This document shows positions 21,952 to 31,336 of a stretch of DNA of 64,000 bases, piece after piece. Position 1 is the first letter of the stretch; the number at the start of each line of letters is the position of its first letter. This DNA is from Paenibacillus alba (GTDB lineage Bacteria; Bacillota; Bacilli; Paenibacillales; NBRC-103111): positions 248,001 to 312,000 of the forward strand of contig NZ_JABMKZ010000005.1 in NCBI RefSeq assembly GCF_013204855.1, written 5' to 3'. The notes under the pieces are model-generated. The model made no database searches and was not told the origin of the DNA. It was given only the letters and a program-made list of their open reading frames with translations. A program made the position numbers and the translations under genes.

Positions 21952-23403
21952 ATGTATCGTGTGGTTATTGTTGATGATGAACCTTGGGCTTTGATCGGCA
22001 TTCGTAAATTAATCGAACGCAATGGGAATCGGTTTAAAATTATTTGTGAAACGACCGAACCAGTCAAAGCTTTAGAAGTGATTTGTGAAGAACATCCTGA
22101 TGTCGTCTTTACGGATATTCGAATGCCTGACATGACAGGGATTGAACTGATGCAAAGGACGAGAGCACAAGGGATAGACACTGATTTTATAGTGATTAGC
22201 GGGTTTGCGGAGTTCTCTTATGTGCAGCATGCACTTCAGGAAGGCGCGATGGATTATCAATTAAAGCCGCTGGATATGGCAAAGGCGGAAGAAATGTTAG
22301 ACAAGCTTTATAGAAAGTTAGAGAACAAACGCAGCACGAATGATTTAAGCTTCTACATGTCCTTGCTGGAAGAAGTCAAGGATAATCAGGCACTTTTGAA
22401 TACTCGGTTGCGCTATAGACCCTACAAAAGATATCAGGTTGTAACGGTTTATTTTAAAAGTGCGGAATATGATGATGTGGTTTTATTAGAATTAGGGAGT
22501 AAAGCGCAGCTCACATCCTTGAAATTAGGTCCTAAAAAATGTGTGTTTATTATTAATAGTGATGAAGATAAAAGTGAGATGGTCTATCGCAGTCTGACTT
22601 CCCAAGAACATGCAGTTGATAGGGCAGGGATTAGTTTATCCAGTGATGGGTCTGATCAGGTATCCATACTTCTGAAAACGTCTGATATCGCGAGCAATGA
22701 TTGTTTTGTAGAGCGATCAAAGCGAATTTCACAATATGGCAAGAGTAAGAAAAGTCTCGTTAAACAATTTGTTGAAGGCATTATTGAAGCACTTGAACGT
22801 GTTCACTACAAGAACATGAAGGATATGACATCCGATATTAACGCTTTTTTTAGTGCAAACCAATTAGGTATTGAAGATGCTGTGTTTTTATGGAATGAGA
22901 TCGTTATGCTTACGCTAAAAGATACTGAAAACAGCAGTCGCTTACTGGACTTTGAATTTCTGGATTATAGCGAAATGAAAGAAAAGTTCATGAATTTAGA
23001 ATCGTTAAGCGAATACGTGTATGAACAGCTCTCATATCCAGACCGAGAACAGCTTGGTGATGCCAATAATAAATTTATGGAACTGCTGCATTATACTAAT
23101 AAGCATTTTCATGAAGAACTGTTTCTAAAGGATTTATCCACGAAGTTTTTTATTAATGTGAGTTATTGTTGTGAGTTGTTTAAAAAGGTTACGGGCATGA
23201 CGTTTTCCCAATATATGACAGATTTGCGGATGAAAAAGGCTTCTGAATTGCTCCAGAATAGTAACTTGTCTATTGCAGATGTATGTAAGAGTGTGGGCTA
23301 TAGTGATTATTTCTACTTTAATAAAGTGTTTAAACGGAATTTAGGGTGTACACCTTCCAAATATCGTAAAACGAGTGGGGACTTGAATGCGCTTAATTCG
23401 TAA
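21952..23403 (+). CDS. YesN-like response regulator with AraC-type DNA-binding domain
   Basis: Residues 1-120 form a receiver domain (VVIVDDEPW; phospho-acceptor Asp55 in FTDIRMPDM). A long poorly conserved middle follows, and a C-terminal AraC double helix-turn-helix (about 380-480; SIADVCKSVGYSDYFYFNKV). The 3' end overlaps the kinase start by 17 bases, so the pair is translationally coupled. By analogy with other YesN systems, the kinase senses a sugar and the regulator activates local promoters. The five conserved elements with 22-bp half-site spacing are natural candidate targets. That link is inference. Confidence 0.92.
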   Translation: MYRVVIVDDEPWALIGIRKLIERNGNRFKIICETTEPVKALEVICEEHPDVVFTDIRMPDMTGIELMQRTRAQGIDTDFIVISGFAEFSYVQHALQEGAMDYQLKPLDMAKAEEMLDKLYRKLENKRSTNDLSFYMSLLEEVKDNQALLNTRLRYRPYKRYQVVTVYFKSAEYDDVVLLELGSKAQLTSLKLGPKKCVFIINSDEDKSEMVYRSLTSQEHAVDRAGISLSSDGSDQVSILLKTSDIASNDCFVERSKRISQYGKSKKSLVKQFVEGIIEALERVHYKNMKDMTSDINAFFSANQLGIEDAVFLWNEIVMLTLKDTENSSRLLDFEFLDYSEMKEKFMNLESLSEYVYEQLSYPDREQLGDANNKFMELLHYTNKHFHEELFLKDLSTKFFINVSYCCELFKKVTGMTFSQYMTDLRMKKASELLQNSNLSIADVCKSVGYSDYFYFNKVFKRNLGCTPSKYRKTSGDLNALNS

Positions 23404-25204
23404 TCTGAAGCTGAAGCACCAAATATCGCTTTTAATCCTGATTGCACTCATTATGATGATCTTGATGCAGAGCATGTATAATGTTTTCTTCAATTCGCTT
23501 ACTCGGGAACGTGCGGCTAAGTATGCGAGTAATCTGATGGAACAGGTAGCGCTAAATGTAAATACGATTGCTAAAAGTGTGGAGAGAGATTCCATTACGG
23601 TTAGTTATAGTAAGTATGTGCAGGAATTAATGGTGTCGACGAATAGCATTCGGAGTGCGGAATTAAATGAATATGTCTCTGAAATTTTCACGCATACAAG
23701 GTCTTCCAATCAAAATATTTATAGCATTCTTCTCTTAAATAATAATGACAGACAGATCTCAGACAATCTGCATTACAACAATGATATATTGAAAACTTTG
23801 GGGAAAATGTACAACTTTCAAAGCGAAGAGTTTATTAAACCTGTGTTTTCATCGATTGTGAGAGACAACAGTGATGCGTTCTATTATTATTCGTATATTT
23901 CACCTATCTTTTCTTCTTTTGACGCTACGGGGGATTATTCAAAAATCGGTAATTGTATTTTTCTTCTTGATACGAGGGAATTAGAGAAATTAGTGAACAC
24001 AACCGAATTAACGAAGAATTCACTCTTTCTGATCCTTGATTCTGACAATCGAGTGATTGTAAGCAATAAAGGGCTCAAAGCAGGTGACTATTACGAGAAT
24101 GTTTTTTGGCAGGAAGGCATAAGTAGTACAGCCAAAGATGAAATTGTTTATGAGGGCAAAAAATCGCTTGTCCAATATAAGAAAATTGATAGTGTGAATT
24201 GGAAAGTCATCAGTGTTCTTCCGATTGCTGAACTTACAAGTGATATGAAGCCGATCGTGTCCTTAGGCATTTGGTTGGGTATCATTATGATCCTCTTGTT
24301 AACGATTATTGGCAGTATGTTTATGTATAATACGACACGGCCTGTCATGTTGATCGTCAGATTCCTATCCCATGTTGGTGAGCGTAATTTAAAGCAAAGG
24401 TTAAGAATCCCGTCAACAAATGAAGTTGGAATAATTGCTACCCACATTAATCAAATGCTCGATAACGTAGAGACGATGACGCGAGAAGTTGTTGAGAATC
24501 AAACGTCCCTCTATGAAGCAGAGTTATCGAAAAAACAAGCGAAACTGTCAGCGCTGCAAAGCCAAATTAATCCTCATTTTCTCTATAATACGTTGAACTG
24601 CTTGAGCAGTATTGGCTTGGCCTATGATGTGAGTGAGGTCGTCAGTATATCGTCCGCGATGTCGCGCATATTCAGATATAGCATTAAAGGCCAAGAGATC
24701 GTAAGTATCAAAGACGAAATGAACTGTATTAAAGATTATCTGTTAATTATGGACATCAGGTATAAGGGCAAATTTGAGATCGTGATCGAGATGGATGAGT
24801 CTTTCTTGGAAATGAAATCGTTGAAAATGATTCTTCAACCGATTGTGGAAAATGCCATGTACCATGGCCTGGAAATGAAATCTGGCGTTGGACGTCTGAT
24901 TATTCGCGGATGTATATCCGAACATGGTTATATGCAAATTGAAATTGAGGATAATGGAGTCGGAATGACGGACAAACAGTTATCCAAACTACGTAAAGGC
25001 ATTCGAGATGACGAGAATGTAGAACTGTCTGGAACGGACAAACAAAGTATAGGGCTAGGCAATATTAATAAGCGATTAAAACTACAATTCGGATCGCCAT
25101 ATGGTCTAGATGTCATTAGCGAAGCGGGTAAAGGAACCAAAGTTACCGTCAGGCTGCCTGTTATTGAACCTACGGGTAAAGTCATCTTATTGCCTGATAG
25201 TTAG
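23387..25204 (+). CDS. YesM-like sensor histidine kinase
   Basis: Two membrane helices (near residues 15-40 and 290-315) flank a large extracellular sensor region. A HAMP domain follows, then a His_kinase domain with NPHFLYNTLN (phospho-acceptor His397) and a HATPase_c domain with VENAMYHGLE and GIGLGNINKRL motifs. This is the standard YesM layout. It overlaps the regulator gene by 17 bases and precedes the GH67-like gene by 26 bases, so sensing and catabolic genes share one transcript. Confidence 0.92.
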   Translation: MRLIRNLKLKHQISLLILIALIMMILMQSMYNVFFNSLTRERAAKYASNLMEQVALNVNTIAKSVERDSITVSYSKYVQELMVSTNSIRSAELNEYVSEIFTHTRSSNQNIYSILLLNNNDRQISDNLHYNNDILKTLGKMYNFQSEEFIKPVFSSIVRDNSDAFYYYSYISPIFSSFDATGDYSKIGNCIFLLDTRELEKLVNTTELTKNSLFLILDSDNRVIVSNKGLKAGDYYENVFWQEGISSTAKDEIVYEGKKSLVQYKKIDSVNWKVISVLPIAELTSDMKPIVSLGIWLGIIMILLLTIIGSMFMYNTTRPVMLIVRFLSHVGERNLKQRLRIPSTNEVGIIATHINQMLDNVETMTREVVENQTSLYEAELSKKQAKLSALQSQINPHFLYNTLNCLSSIGLAYDVSEVVSISSAMSRIFRYSIKGQEIVSIKDEMNCIKDYLLIMDIRYKGKFEIVIEMDESFLEMKSLKMILQPIVENAMYHGLEMKSGVGRLIIRGCISEHGYMQIEIEDNGVGMTDKQLSKLRKGIRDDENVELSGTDKQSIGLGNINKRLKLQFGSPYGLDVISEAGKGTKVTVRLPVIEPTGKVILLPDS

Positions 25205-25230
25205 CTTCGAAAGGAAGGAGAATCTGCAAG

Positions 25231-27273
25231 ATGGATCTGCACATAACGAAACATGGTGATTGTCAGCTAAGTATTGAGATTTGCTATAACAGCGGCATCA
25301 TTACGAACAATGCGGTGGGGTTGTTGATCGAAGAGTGGCGAGATGAGTATCAAGTTGAGAACCTTTCATTGAACACGGAATCCAGTGAAGGTAACCGAAT
25401 TCGTATTCTCGAGCCACAAGTCATAGAGGGGTATAGTGAACAGACGTTTGTGATTTTTACAGTAATGCAAGATGGCTATTATCATATCAATCTATCCGGT
25501 GCAAGTGAACAGGCTATCCTGTATGGCATATGTGAAATCCTTGACCAAACATATGTTCTGGAAGGTGAAGTGCGGCTACCCCAATTAAATATGACCTCTA
25601 CACCTGATATTAAAAAAAGAGGTGTCGAGCGGCATTGGGGTCCTTCGATGACATCGATGGAAAACCTGGAAGAGAATCTTAACCTAATTAAACTTTTGGC
25701 CAGAAAACGTGTTAATCATCTGATGTGGATCGATAGTTGGATTAGCATGAGCTGGTATCCATTCCTCGATTTTAGATACTTTCCGATTCTGAAAAGAGAG
25801 GATCAACTCGGCAAGATCAAGCTTGCCAAGGAGTGCCTTCGTACAATCATTAATGAGGCGACAAACTGGGGAATGGACTTTTACCTGTCCTGCACCGAGT
25901 TCAATATTCCAGAAGATCTTCTCAAAATACACCCGGACATGTTTTATCGAAATCCGGATACAGGATTATGCGTGCTGCGGTTAGATAGCGAGGATACTTG
26001 GTTATTCTACAAATCCAAAATCAAAGAAGTCATGGAGGACTTCCCTGCCCTTTCCGGTATTGAACTTTGGACAGGAGAGGCCATGGAAATATGGCAATGT
26101 TATCGTCCTGAGACAGATACAAGATCAATTGGCGAGCTTTTCCTCGAGATGTATGATAAAGCCCTTGAGGCTATGGATGAAGCAGGACGAAGTGATGCTC
26201 GGATCATTTGTTCCAGCTTCACCCACCATCCTGATTGTGAGAAAGTGTATGAAGACATTTTGGGTAGGTTACCAGAGCGTTGTGATTCACGCAGTAAAAT
26301 GCAGGTGGAGGATTTCTATCGTTTCCATTCACCTGCGACGTTGCCAGGCAGACTTTCTCCAGGTAGGGAATGGGTAGAATTCGACCTCGGAGGCGAATAC
26401 AGAGGGGATTGGGCGGGATGGATCACTTGTGCGCTTGAGTTCATCCCGAATCGGATGAGGCATTATTACGACAAAGGTATTAGTGGTTTTATGTGTCGAA
26501 TACGTGGTTATGCGTTGGGTCCGAACACCACATTCATCGGGGATTATGCCGTGTTAAAGGGCGTTCAATCGATTAAATATGATGTCTATTTCAAAACCTG
26601 TTGGGATATGAATATAGGGCTCCCCGATGTATGGCGAATGTGTAAGAGAAGGGGATTCCCTGATCAGATGCTGGAATTTTTCCAATTGTCGGAGAAAGTT
26701 GCGGAACAAGCACATTATGCCAATGAATCGATCGTGAATAATTTCCATTCCTCCTTCATTGGTTCTATAGAAAGATATGAATGGCAGTTGGCCTATATGG
26801 ATCATCCTTATAATATAGCGGGTCAGGAACGGAAATGGATTTTAGAGCCTACGGAAGCAAATCTATCGATTATCCTTGCTGAGAAAGAACAGGCGATTGT
26901 AAATATTTTGAAAATGAGTGAAATATTGGAGCGATGTAAACGTGAGCTCGTTGAAGAGGACTATGCGACTTTGAGGACTTGTCTAGATTTTCAAATACAG
27001 GTAGTTAAGGTCTTCAAAGTACACACGGAGATGTTTTTCAGATATAGAATTTTAATGATGACGAAATTGGAAAATAGACATGCGCTTCTGATGGATTGTA
27101 TGAAAAGGTGTGAAAGGGAAGTCACGCTGCTTCGGGAACATGATCAGCAGCAGGCTCAGCATGCTTATGCATTGATTTCCGACATCAAATGGCGATTAAG
27201 TAGTGATATGAATGGTCCATACTATCATCTGCTAGCGTACCATGGTGTTTGTAAGGTAGCAGGGTTCAGATAA
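25231..27273 (+). CDS. Divergent GH67-like (alpha-glucuronidase-like) protein
   Basis: Residues 1-115 resemble the alpha/beta domain that precedes GH67, GH115 and GH20 barrels (SEQAILYGICEIL). The middle (about 130-470) reads as a TIM barrel, with a W-rich stretch (HLMWIDSWISMSWYPF), GIELWTGEAMEIW, and EWVEFDLGGEYRGDWAGW followed by IPNRMRHYY. The last resembles the GH67 segment that follows its catalytic region. The C-terminus (about 480-680) is helical. There is no signal peptide. GGAAGGAG at 25210-25217 precedes the ATG. Overall similarity to classical GH67 is low, so it may be a new subfamily acting on glucuronosyl oligosaccharides. Catalytic carboxylates are unassigned. Confidence 0.6.
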   Translation: MDLHITKHGDCQLSIEICYNSGIITNNAVGLLIEEWRDEYQVENLSLNTESSEGNRIRILEPQVIEGYSEQTFVIFTVMQDGYYHINLSGASEQAILYGICEILDQTYVLEGEVRLPQLNMTSTPDIKKRGVERHWGPSMTSMENLEENLNLIKLLARKRVNHLMWIDSWISMSWYPFLDFRYFPILKREDQLGKIKLAKECLRTIINEATNWGMDFYLSCTEFNIPEDLLKIHPDMFYRNPDTGLCVLRLDSEDTWLFYKSKIKEVMEDFPALSGIELWTGEAMEIWQCYRPETDTRSIGELFLEMYDKALEAMDEAGRSDARIICSSFTHHPDCEKVYEDILGRLPERCDSRSKMQVEDFYRFHSPATLPGRLSPGREWVEFDLGGEYRGDWAGWITCALEFIPNRMRHYYDKGISGFMCRIRGYALGPNTTFIGDYAVLKGVQSIKYDVYFKTCWDMNIGLPDVWRMCKRRGFPDQMLEFFQLSEKVAEQAHYANESIVNNFHSSFIGSIERYEWQLAYMDHPYNIAGQERKWILEPTEANLSIILAEKEQAIVNILKMSEILERCKRELVEEDYATLRTCLDFQIQVVKVFKVHTEMFFRYRILMMTKLENRHALLMDCMKRCEREVTLLREHDQQQAQHAYALISDIKWRLSSDMNGPYYHLLAYHGVCKVAGFR

Positions 27274-27297
27274 TGAATACAAAATGGGGGTTTTTCT

Positions 27298-28287
27298 ATG
27301 AGCTATACGTCCCGAAATGATCGATATTCGAGTATGAAGTATAATAGGTGCGGAAACTCAGGTCTCAAACTGCCTGCGATTTCCCTCGGCCTATGGCATA
27401 ACTATGGAGATGTGGATGCCTTTGGAAATCAGCGTGACATGCTGCGCCGTGCCTTCGATCTTGGCATTACACATTTTGACCTAGCCAACAATTACGGGCC
27501 ACCACCAGGGTCAGCAGAAGAAAATTTCGGCAGAATGTTAAAGGGCGACTTTGCAGCTTACCGTGATGAAATGGTCGTCTCAACCAAAGCAGGCTATACC
27601 ATGTGGGCAGGACCCTATGGCGACTGGGGCTCAAAGAAGTATATGACGGCTAGCCTTGACCAGAGCTTGAAGCGTATGGGCCTTGATTATGTGGATATTT
27701 TCTATTCACATAGGCCGGACCCCGAAACGCCACTGGAAGAAACGATGGGTGCACTGAATTTGGCAGTCAGACAGGGAAAAGCGTTGTATGTAGGACTATC
27801 CAACTACAATGCCGAGCAGACTAGAAAGGCTTCTGCCATTTTGAAAGCGCTGGGTACCCCGTGTCTGATCCATCAACCCAAGTATTCAATGTTTGAAAGA
27901 GGGATTGAGAACGGGTTGCAGGATGTCCTGCAAGCGGATGGAATAGGCTCAATCGCCTTCTCATCCTTGGCGAAGGGGCTGCTGACCAACCGCTACCTGA
28001 ACGGAATTCCTTCCGATTCGAGGGCTGCAGGTTCAAGTCCGTTTTTGAGTGCTCAAGCCATCACCGATGAGGTATTGTCCAAGATCAAACACTTAAACAG
28101 CATGGCGCTGGAGCGTGGTCAAAGTCTCGCCCAAATGGCTATCGCTTGGGTACTCAGAGAAGGACGCGTAACCACGGCTCTTATAGGAGCAAGTAGGGTA
28201 AGCCAGATTGAAGACAACGTTGCCGCATTGAATAATCTGGCATTCAGCCAGGAAGAGCTGCTGAGAATTGAAGAGATATTGAAATGA
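27298..28287 (+). CDS. YghZ-like aldo/keto reductase (second copy)
   Basis: This is a close paralogue of the gene at 13746, with the same tetrad motifs (DLANNYGPPPG, STKAG, YSHR) and the same C-terminal cofactor stretch (ALIGASRVSQIEDNV). GGGGG lies at 27286-27290 before the ATG. It follows the GH67-like gene by 24 bases as the last gene of the transport-regulator transcript. Two copies in one locus, each under different control, suggest that the reduction step is needed in two expression states. Confidence 0.88.
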   Translation: MSYTSRNDRYSSMKYNRCGNSGLKLPAISLGLWHNYGDVDAFGNQRDMLRRAFDLGITHFDLANNYGPPPGSAEENFGRMLKGDFAAYRDEMVVSTKAGYTMWAGPYGDWGSKKYMTASLDQSLKRMGLDYVDIFYSHRPDPETPLEETMGALNLAVRQGKALYVGLSNYNAEQTRKASAILKALGTPCLIHQPKYSMFERGIENGLQDVLQADGIGSIAFSSLAKGLLTNRYLNGIPSDSRAAGSSPFLSAQAITDEVLSKIKHLNSMALERGQSLAQMAIAWVLREGRVTTALIGASRVSQIEDNVAALNNLAFSQEELLRIEEILK

Positions 28288-28295
28288 GATCTTGT

Positions 28296-28401
28296 GGCCA
28301 CTAGGAAAGCATTTTTTGCATCCCACTGGATAAACTCCAGTCAAAGTAGCATTGCCTTCTCCCAAGCCCGATAACACTGGAGTTATTCCAGTGGAATTTG
28401 G
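28296..28401 (+). repeat. Hairpin repeat unit 1
   Basis: The unit holds a 19-base inverted repeat (28323-28341 with 28376-28394, 17 of 19 positions pair) around a loop of about 34 bases containing CAAAGTAGCATT. The next unit repeats it 112 bases on. It lies between convergent genes. Confidence 0.8.
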
Positions 28402-28407
28402 GTTTGA

Positions 28408-28515
28408 GGCCTCTAGGAAGGCGCTTTTTTGCATTCCACTGGATAAATTCCAGTCAAAGTAGCATTTCCTCTCCCCAAACCCGAGTAACACTGGAGTTAT
28501 TCCAGTGGAAATTGG
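28408..28515 (+). repeat. Hairpin repeat unit 2
   Basis: This is a second copy of the previous unit, with most bases identical. Its arms (28436-28454 and 28490-28508) pair at 16 of 19 positions. No transposase or target duplication is visible. It may be a REP-like or MITE-like dispersed element, a structured RNA or a bidirectional terminator. Confidence 0.8.
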
Positions 28516-28538
28516 CAACAGGGTTTGGGTTGCATTCC

Positions 28539-29870
28539 TTATTTTTTGGCAGAGCTTGTCCTGTCCTCGTTGGGGCTGCTGCTTGGCGTAGGCTTAGCAG
28601 TTGATTTCCCTTTTGTAGGCGTTGGGCTCGGCGGCGAAGTTCTTGGTGTCGTCGCTGGGGGCTGATCAAGTACTTTGCCCGCTTGTGGTTTGTGGGTTGC
28701 TGTTGGTTTTGGCGGTGAGGAATTATGCTCCGCTTTCGCACGAAGCTTAGCTTGCTCCTGCTGGAATCCTGGATTGTCATAAGCACCTCCAGCATCGATC
28801 TTCGTGAGGCCTTCCCACATGTTATCTGGTTTATAGCTGCTTGGATCTGCCAATACCAGGAAACCGTCAGGTAAGCGGCGTTCACCGTAACGACTCGCAG
28901 GCTTTGTCTGCAGTTTGCCGTCAGCGACTAATTCAGATGAGGCCCCTCCATCTAGAAAGCCCGCATTCATGCATCCCTCCGATAGAAAGATATCTTGTAC
29001 TTCTTTAAGTGTAGCCCCCATGCTGTGTCCCGGCTGGCGTCCGTCAATAACGAGAAAGATGATCGTTCCGTTCCCTGTTTGGCAAAGGGCTGTCCTCGGA
29101 TCGCGGCCCGCCCCGCCGTCTCCGCTGGTGATGAGTCCTTTGCCGTCTTCAATAATGCGTGGTTTCCAGAAGGCAGCATCGGTGACTCCATCCTTAATCA
29201 GCTCATCAATGGAATATAAGCCAATTTTCAGGATTCCGTTTTTTGTAAACCCAACAACGTGCTGCTTGACACTACCGTCATATTCCGTAAGAATGACTTT
29301 GCCGCCTGACATAAGAAACCCAATCGGGGCAAAGCCATTACCTAAGCCTTGCGGATCATCGAACGCTCCGCCATTCACACCTGCAAGCGCGCCTGTCCGT
29401 TTGACCATGTCCGTAATTTTCTCGCCCTCTTGTTTATGGCTTGTTGTTACAAGGCGGATGGTTCTGGGATCGTAGACATACATTTTTTTGCCACGCCAAG
29501 TAGGAATCTTGTGAATTTCATCCTGGATGTCAACGACCTTGATTAATTCACTAGCTGTTCGTTTGCGTTTGTCCAGCTTGATTAAGCCATCATGCTGCTT
29601 GTCGACTCCCCAAACATCGATTTGCTTCTGCATCTTATTGACCATATCATCGCGCTTCTCGGCGCCAACCAAAAGCCAAGCCCATTCACGGTGCTGGGTA
29701 TTGATCACCATTTCGGCAAGATTCGTCCGAAGATCAATTCCCCATGGTGTCATGAATAGGAGCATCAAGCATACAATGACAGAAGCGACTATAGCCATTA
29801 GCGTCTTTTTCAGCCAACTCCGGCGGACCCTGGCCCTATTATTTGGCGTAACGATGTTCTTTAACTCCAT
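28539..29870 (-). CDS. Phosphodiester glycosidase (NAGPA-domain) family protein, membrane-anchored
   Basis: An N-terminal membrane helix (about residues 24-45) is followed by an extracellular NAGPA domain (about 150-345; GVNGGAF, GRDPRTALCQTG, FLVIDGRQPGHSMG, FLDGGASS). This domain cleaves phosphodiester-linked sugars in mammalian uncovering enzyme and is widespread in Firmicutes surface proteins. The tail of about 60 residues is Pro-, Thr- and Ser-rich. GGGAGA precedes the ATG. It runs convergent to the aldo/keto reductase across the hairpin repeats. The natural substrate, perhaps a cell-wall glycopolymer, is unknown. Confidence 0.85.
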   Translation of the reverse strand: MELKNIVTPNNRARVRRSWLKKTLMAIVASVIVCLMLLFMTPWGIDLRTNLAEMVINTQHREWAWLLVGAEKRDDMVNKMQKQIDVWGVDKQHDGLIKLDKRKRTASELIKVVDIQDEIHKIPTWRGKKMYVYDPRTIRLVTTSHKQEGEKITDMVKRTGALAGVNGGAFDDPQGLGNGFAPIGFLMSGGKVILTEYDGSVKQHVVGFTKNGILKIGLYSIDELIKDGVTDAAFWKPRIIEDGKGLITSGDGGAGRDPRTALCQTGNGTIIFLVIDGRQPGHSMGATLKEVQDIFLSEGCMNAGFLDGGASSELVADGKLQTKPASRYGERRLPDGFLVLADPSSYKPDNMWEGLTKIDAGGAYDNPGFQQEQAKLRAKAEHNSSPPKPTATHKPQAGKVLDQPPATTPRTSPPSPTPTKGKSTAKPTPSSSPNEDRTSSAKK

Positions 29871-29979
29871 GATTCTTCGTGTCTCCCTAAAATGATTAAA
29901 GCATAAATGCTCATACTTATTTTATTGCATAAAAATTTTGACGCAAGGGGAATGAACAAAGTTTATTCGTTGCCTGATT

Positions 29980-30630
29980 TTAATTGTCAGATTGATTTAA
30001 TCGATCAAGTACCAATTGCACGGCAATGGCATCGTCCAAATAGCCTAAAGGAAAAACGTAATCGGGAATAAGATCAGCGGACATCACAAAATAAAGAAGT
30101 GCGCTTCCGAGTAGTGCACGTCTTTGTGAGGTGTTGTCATTTTCGCAAAATTGAAGATACATTTGCTTAAGCCCGTCAATGAAAGGTCCGGCTCCATTGA
30201 CACTGGCAACTTTGGAAGGGAAGTCGTCGATAATGATTTGCCGTCCTTCTTCAGTTAAGGCATATTGCTCGTACTTGATCAGTTCTTTCTGGACGAGTTC
30301 GGCTGTGAACAAATGATCTATTAAATTTGAAGACTGCAGAATTTTTTGCACACTACTAATGGACGTGTATATATCCGAGTGACCTTCAGGTTGAGGCATC
30401 GTAATATCGAATCCTGCAGCTTGAAACAACTGGGCGGTTGGAACCCCGAGATGGAAGGCAAAGGTTTCCAAATGGTTGAGCTTAGCCTTTTGTTTTCCAC
30501 TGATGATTCGAGAAATGCTAGCTGTATCAATCCCTGTGAGTGAACTTAGTTTCCGCATGGATAAGGAACGTGCTTTTAATAAAGCGGTTAACGTAAGTCC
30601 CAGCGTTTCTTCCCTATTTTTTTCAGACAT
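29980..30630 (-). CDS. XRE-type regulator fused to a DUF1232 domain
   Basis: Residues 5-65 form a Cro/C1 helix-turn-helix (MRKLSSLTGIDTASISRIIS). The middle (70-160) is unassigned. The C-terminus (about 160-212) is a DUF1232/YkvA-like segment with DLIPDYVFPLGYLDDAIAV, a motif usually found in small stand-alone membrane-associated proteins. The fusion suggests a regulator whose activity is tied to a membrane or unknown signal; this is inference. GGGGTG precedes the ATG. It is divergent from ytaF, with a palindrome in the shared gap that could be its operator. Confidence 0.78.
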   Translation of the reverse strand: MSEKNREETLGLTLTALLKARSLSMRKLSSLTGIDTASISRIISGKQKAKLNHLETFAFHLGVPTAQLFQAAGFDITMPQPEGHSDIYTSISSVQKILQSSNLIDHLFTAELVQKELIKYEQYALTEEGRQIIIDDFPSKVASVNGAGPFIDGLKQMYLQFCENDNTSQRRALLGSALLYFVMSADLIPDYVFPLGYLDDAIAVQLVLDRLNQSDN

Positions 30631-30657
30631 CCTATGGTTTCACCCCTCATGGCTTAG

Positions 30658-30676
30658 TGTTGAAATAATCTCAACA
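30658..30676. promoter_or_regulatory. Palindromic operator candidate between the XRE gene and ytaF
   Basis: TGTTGA and TCAACA form a 6-bp inverted repeat with a 7-base A/T-rich centre, close to a full 19-bp palindrome. It lies 28 bases before the XRE-DUF1232 start and 9 bases upstream of the ytaF -35. It is a plausible autoregulatory site. Confidence 0.5.
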
Positions 30677-30684
30677 TTTTTTAG

Positions 30685-30712
30685 TTGGATAAGCACTTTA
30701 TTGCAATATAAT
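30685..30712 (+). promoter_or_regulatory. Sigma-A promoter of ytaF
   Basis: TTGGAT (-35, 30685-30690) and a perfect TATAAT (-10, 30707-30712) are separated by 16 bp, 40 bases before the ytaF start. Confidence 0.65.
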
Positions 30713-30751
30713 CAATACTCTGACTGTAAACAGTTGGAGGAGTGAAACATA

Positions 30752-31336
30752 ATGACAGCATGGCTCTTGATCCTAGGATTTGCGGTATCTTCAAGTTTGG
30801 ATAATTTAGGCGTTGGAATTTCTTATGGTATTCGCGGTACTCGTATTGGTTTTTCTTCAAATGTCGTAATCGCCATTATTTGTTTTCTTTTCAGCATGGT
30901 TGGGATTCTTTCTGGACAATGGCTTTCGAAGGTTCTGCCAGGTATTTATCCTGTCTTGGTAGGTGCATTTCTGTTGTTTATTGTAGGTATCCGCATTATT
31001 TTATTAGCACTTCCACGAAAGAAACAACATCTATCCAGAGAGGTTGAACATATTGAAACATCGAGAGATATTGGTTTAGGTGAGGCCATCATTCTGGGGG
31101 TTGCGTTATCAGTTAATGCAATTACGAATGGCTTAGGTGCAGGTTTACTTGGATTATCGCCTCTAGCTATATCCATAACTGCGGCTCTCGGTAGTTTCAT
31201 TACGGTATGGTTTGGTGTTCTTCTCGGTCAAAAAGTAGCGGGGATTCGTATTGGCTCTTTCACAGTTGGCCAATTCGGGACCATTCTGAGTGGAATTATG
31301 CTTTTGTTAATTGCCAGCAATTCTTTATTTGGTTGA
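30752..31336 (+). CDS. ytaF: YtaF-like sporulation membrane protein (MntP/LysE-like fold)
   Basis: This six-helix membrane protein of 194 residues begins FAVSSSLDNLGVGISYGIRG and repeats a related pattern later (VALSVNAITNGLGAGLLG), the inverted two-half layout of MntP-type proteins. YtaF is a sporulation-associated protein of unknown activity in Bacillus; MntP relatives export manganese. GGAGGAG precedes the ATG. It is monocistronic, with its own promoter and a terminator downstream at 31444. Confidence 0.82.
   Translation: MTAWLLILGFAVSSSLDNLGVGISYGIRGTRIGFSSNVVIAIICFLFSMVGILSGQWLSKVLPGIYPVLVGAFLLFIVGIRIILLALPRKKQHLSREVEHIETSRDIGLGEAIILGVALSVNAITNGLGAGLLGLSPLAISITAALGSFITVWFGVLLGQKVAGIRIGSFTVGQFGTILSGIMLLLIASNSLFG

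Noticed and set aside
28296..28515. Insertion sequence or CRISPR-like array
   Set aside because: There are only two long units with internal inverted repeats, no transposase, no short repeat-spacer pattern and no visible target duplication.
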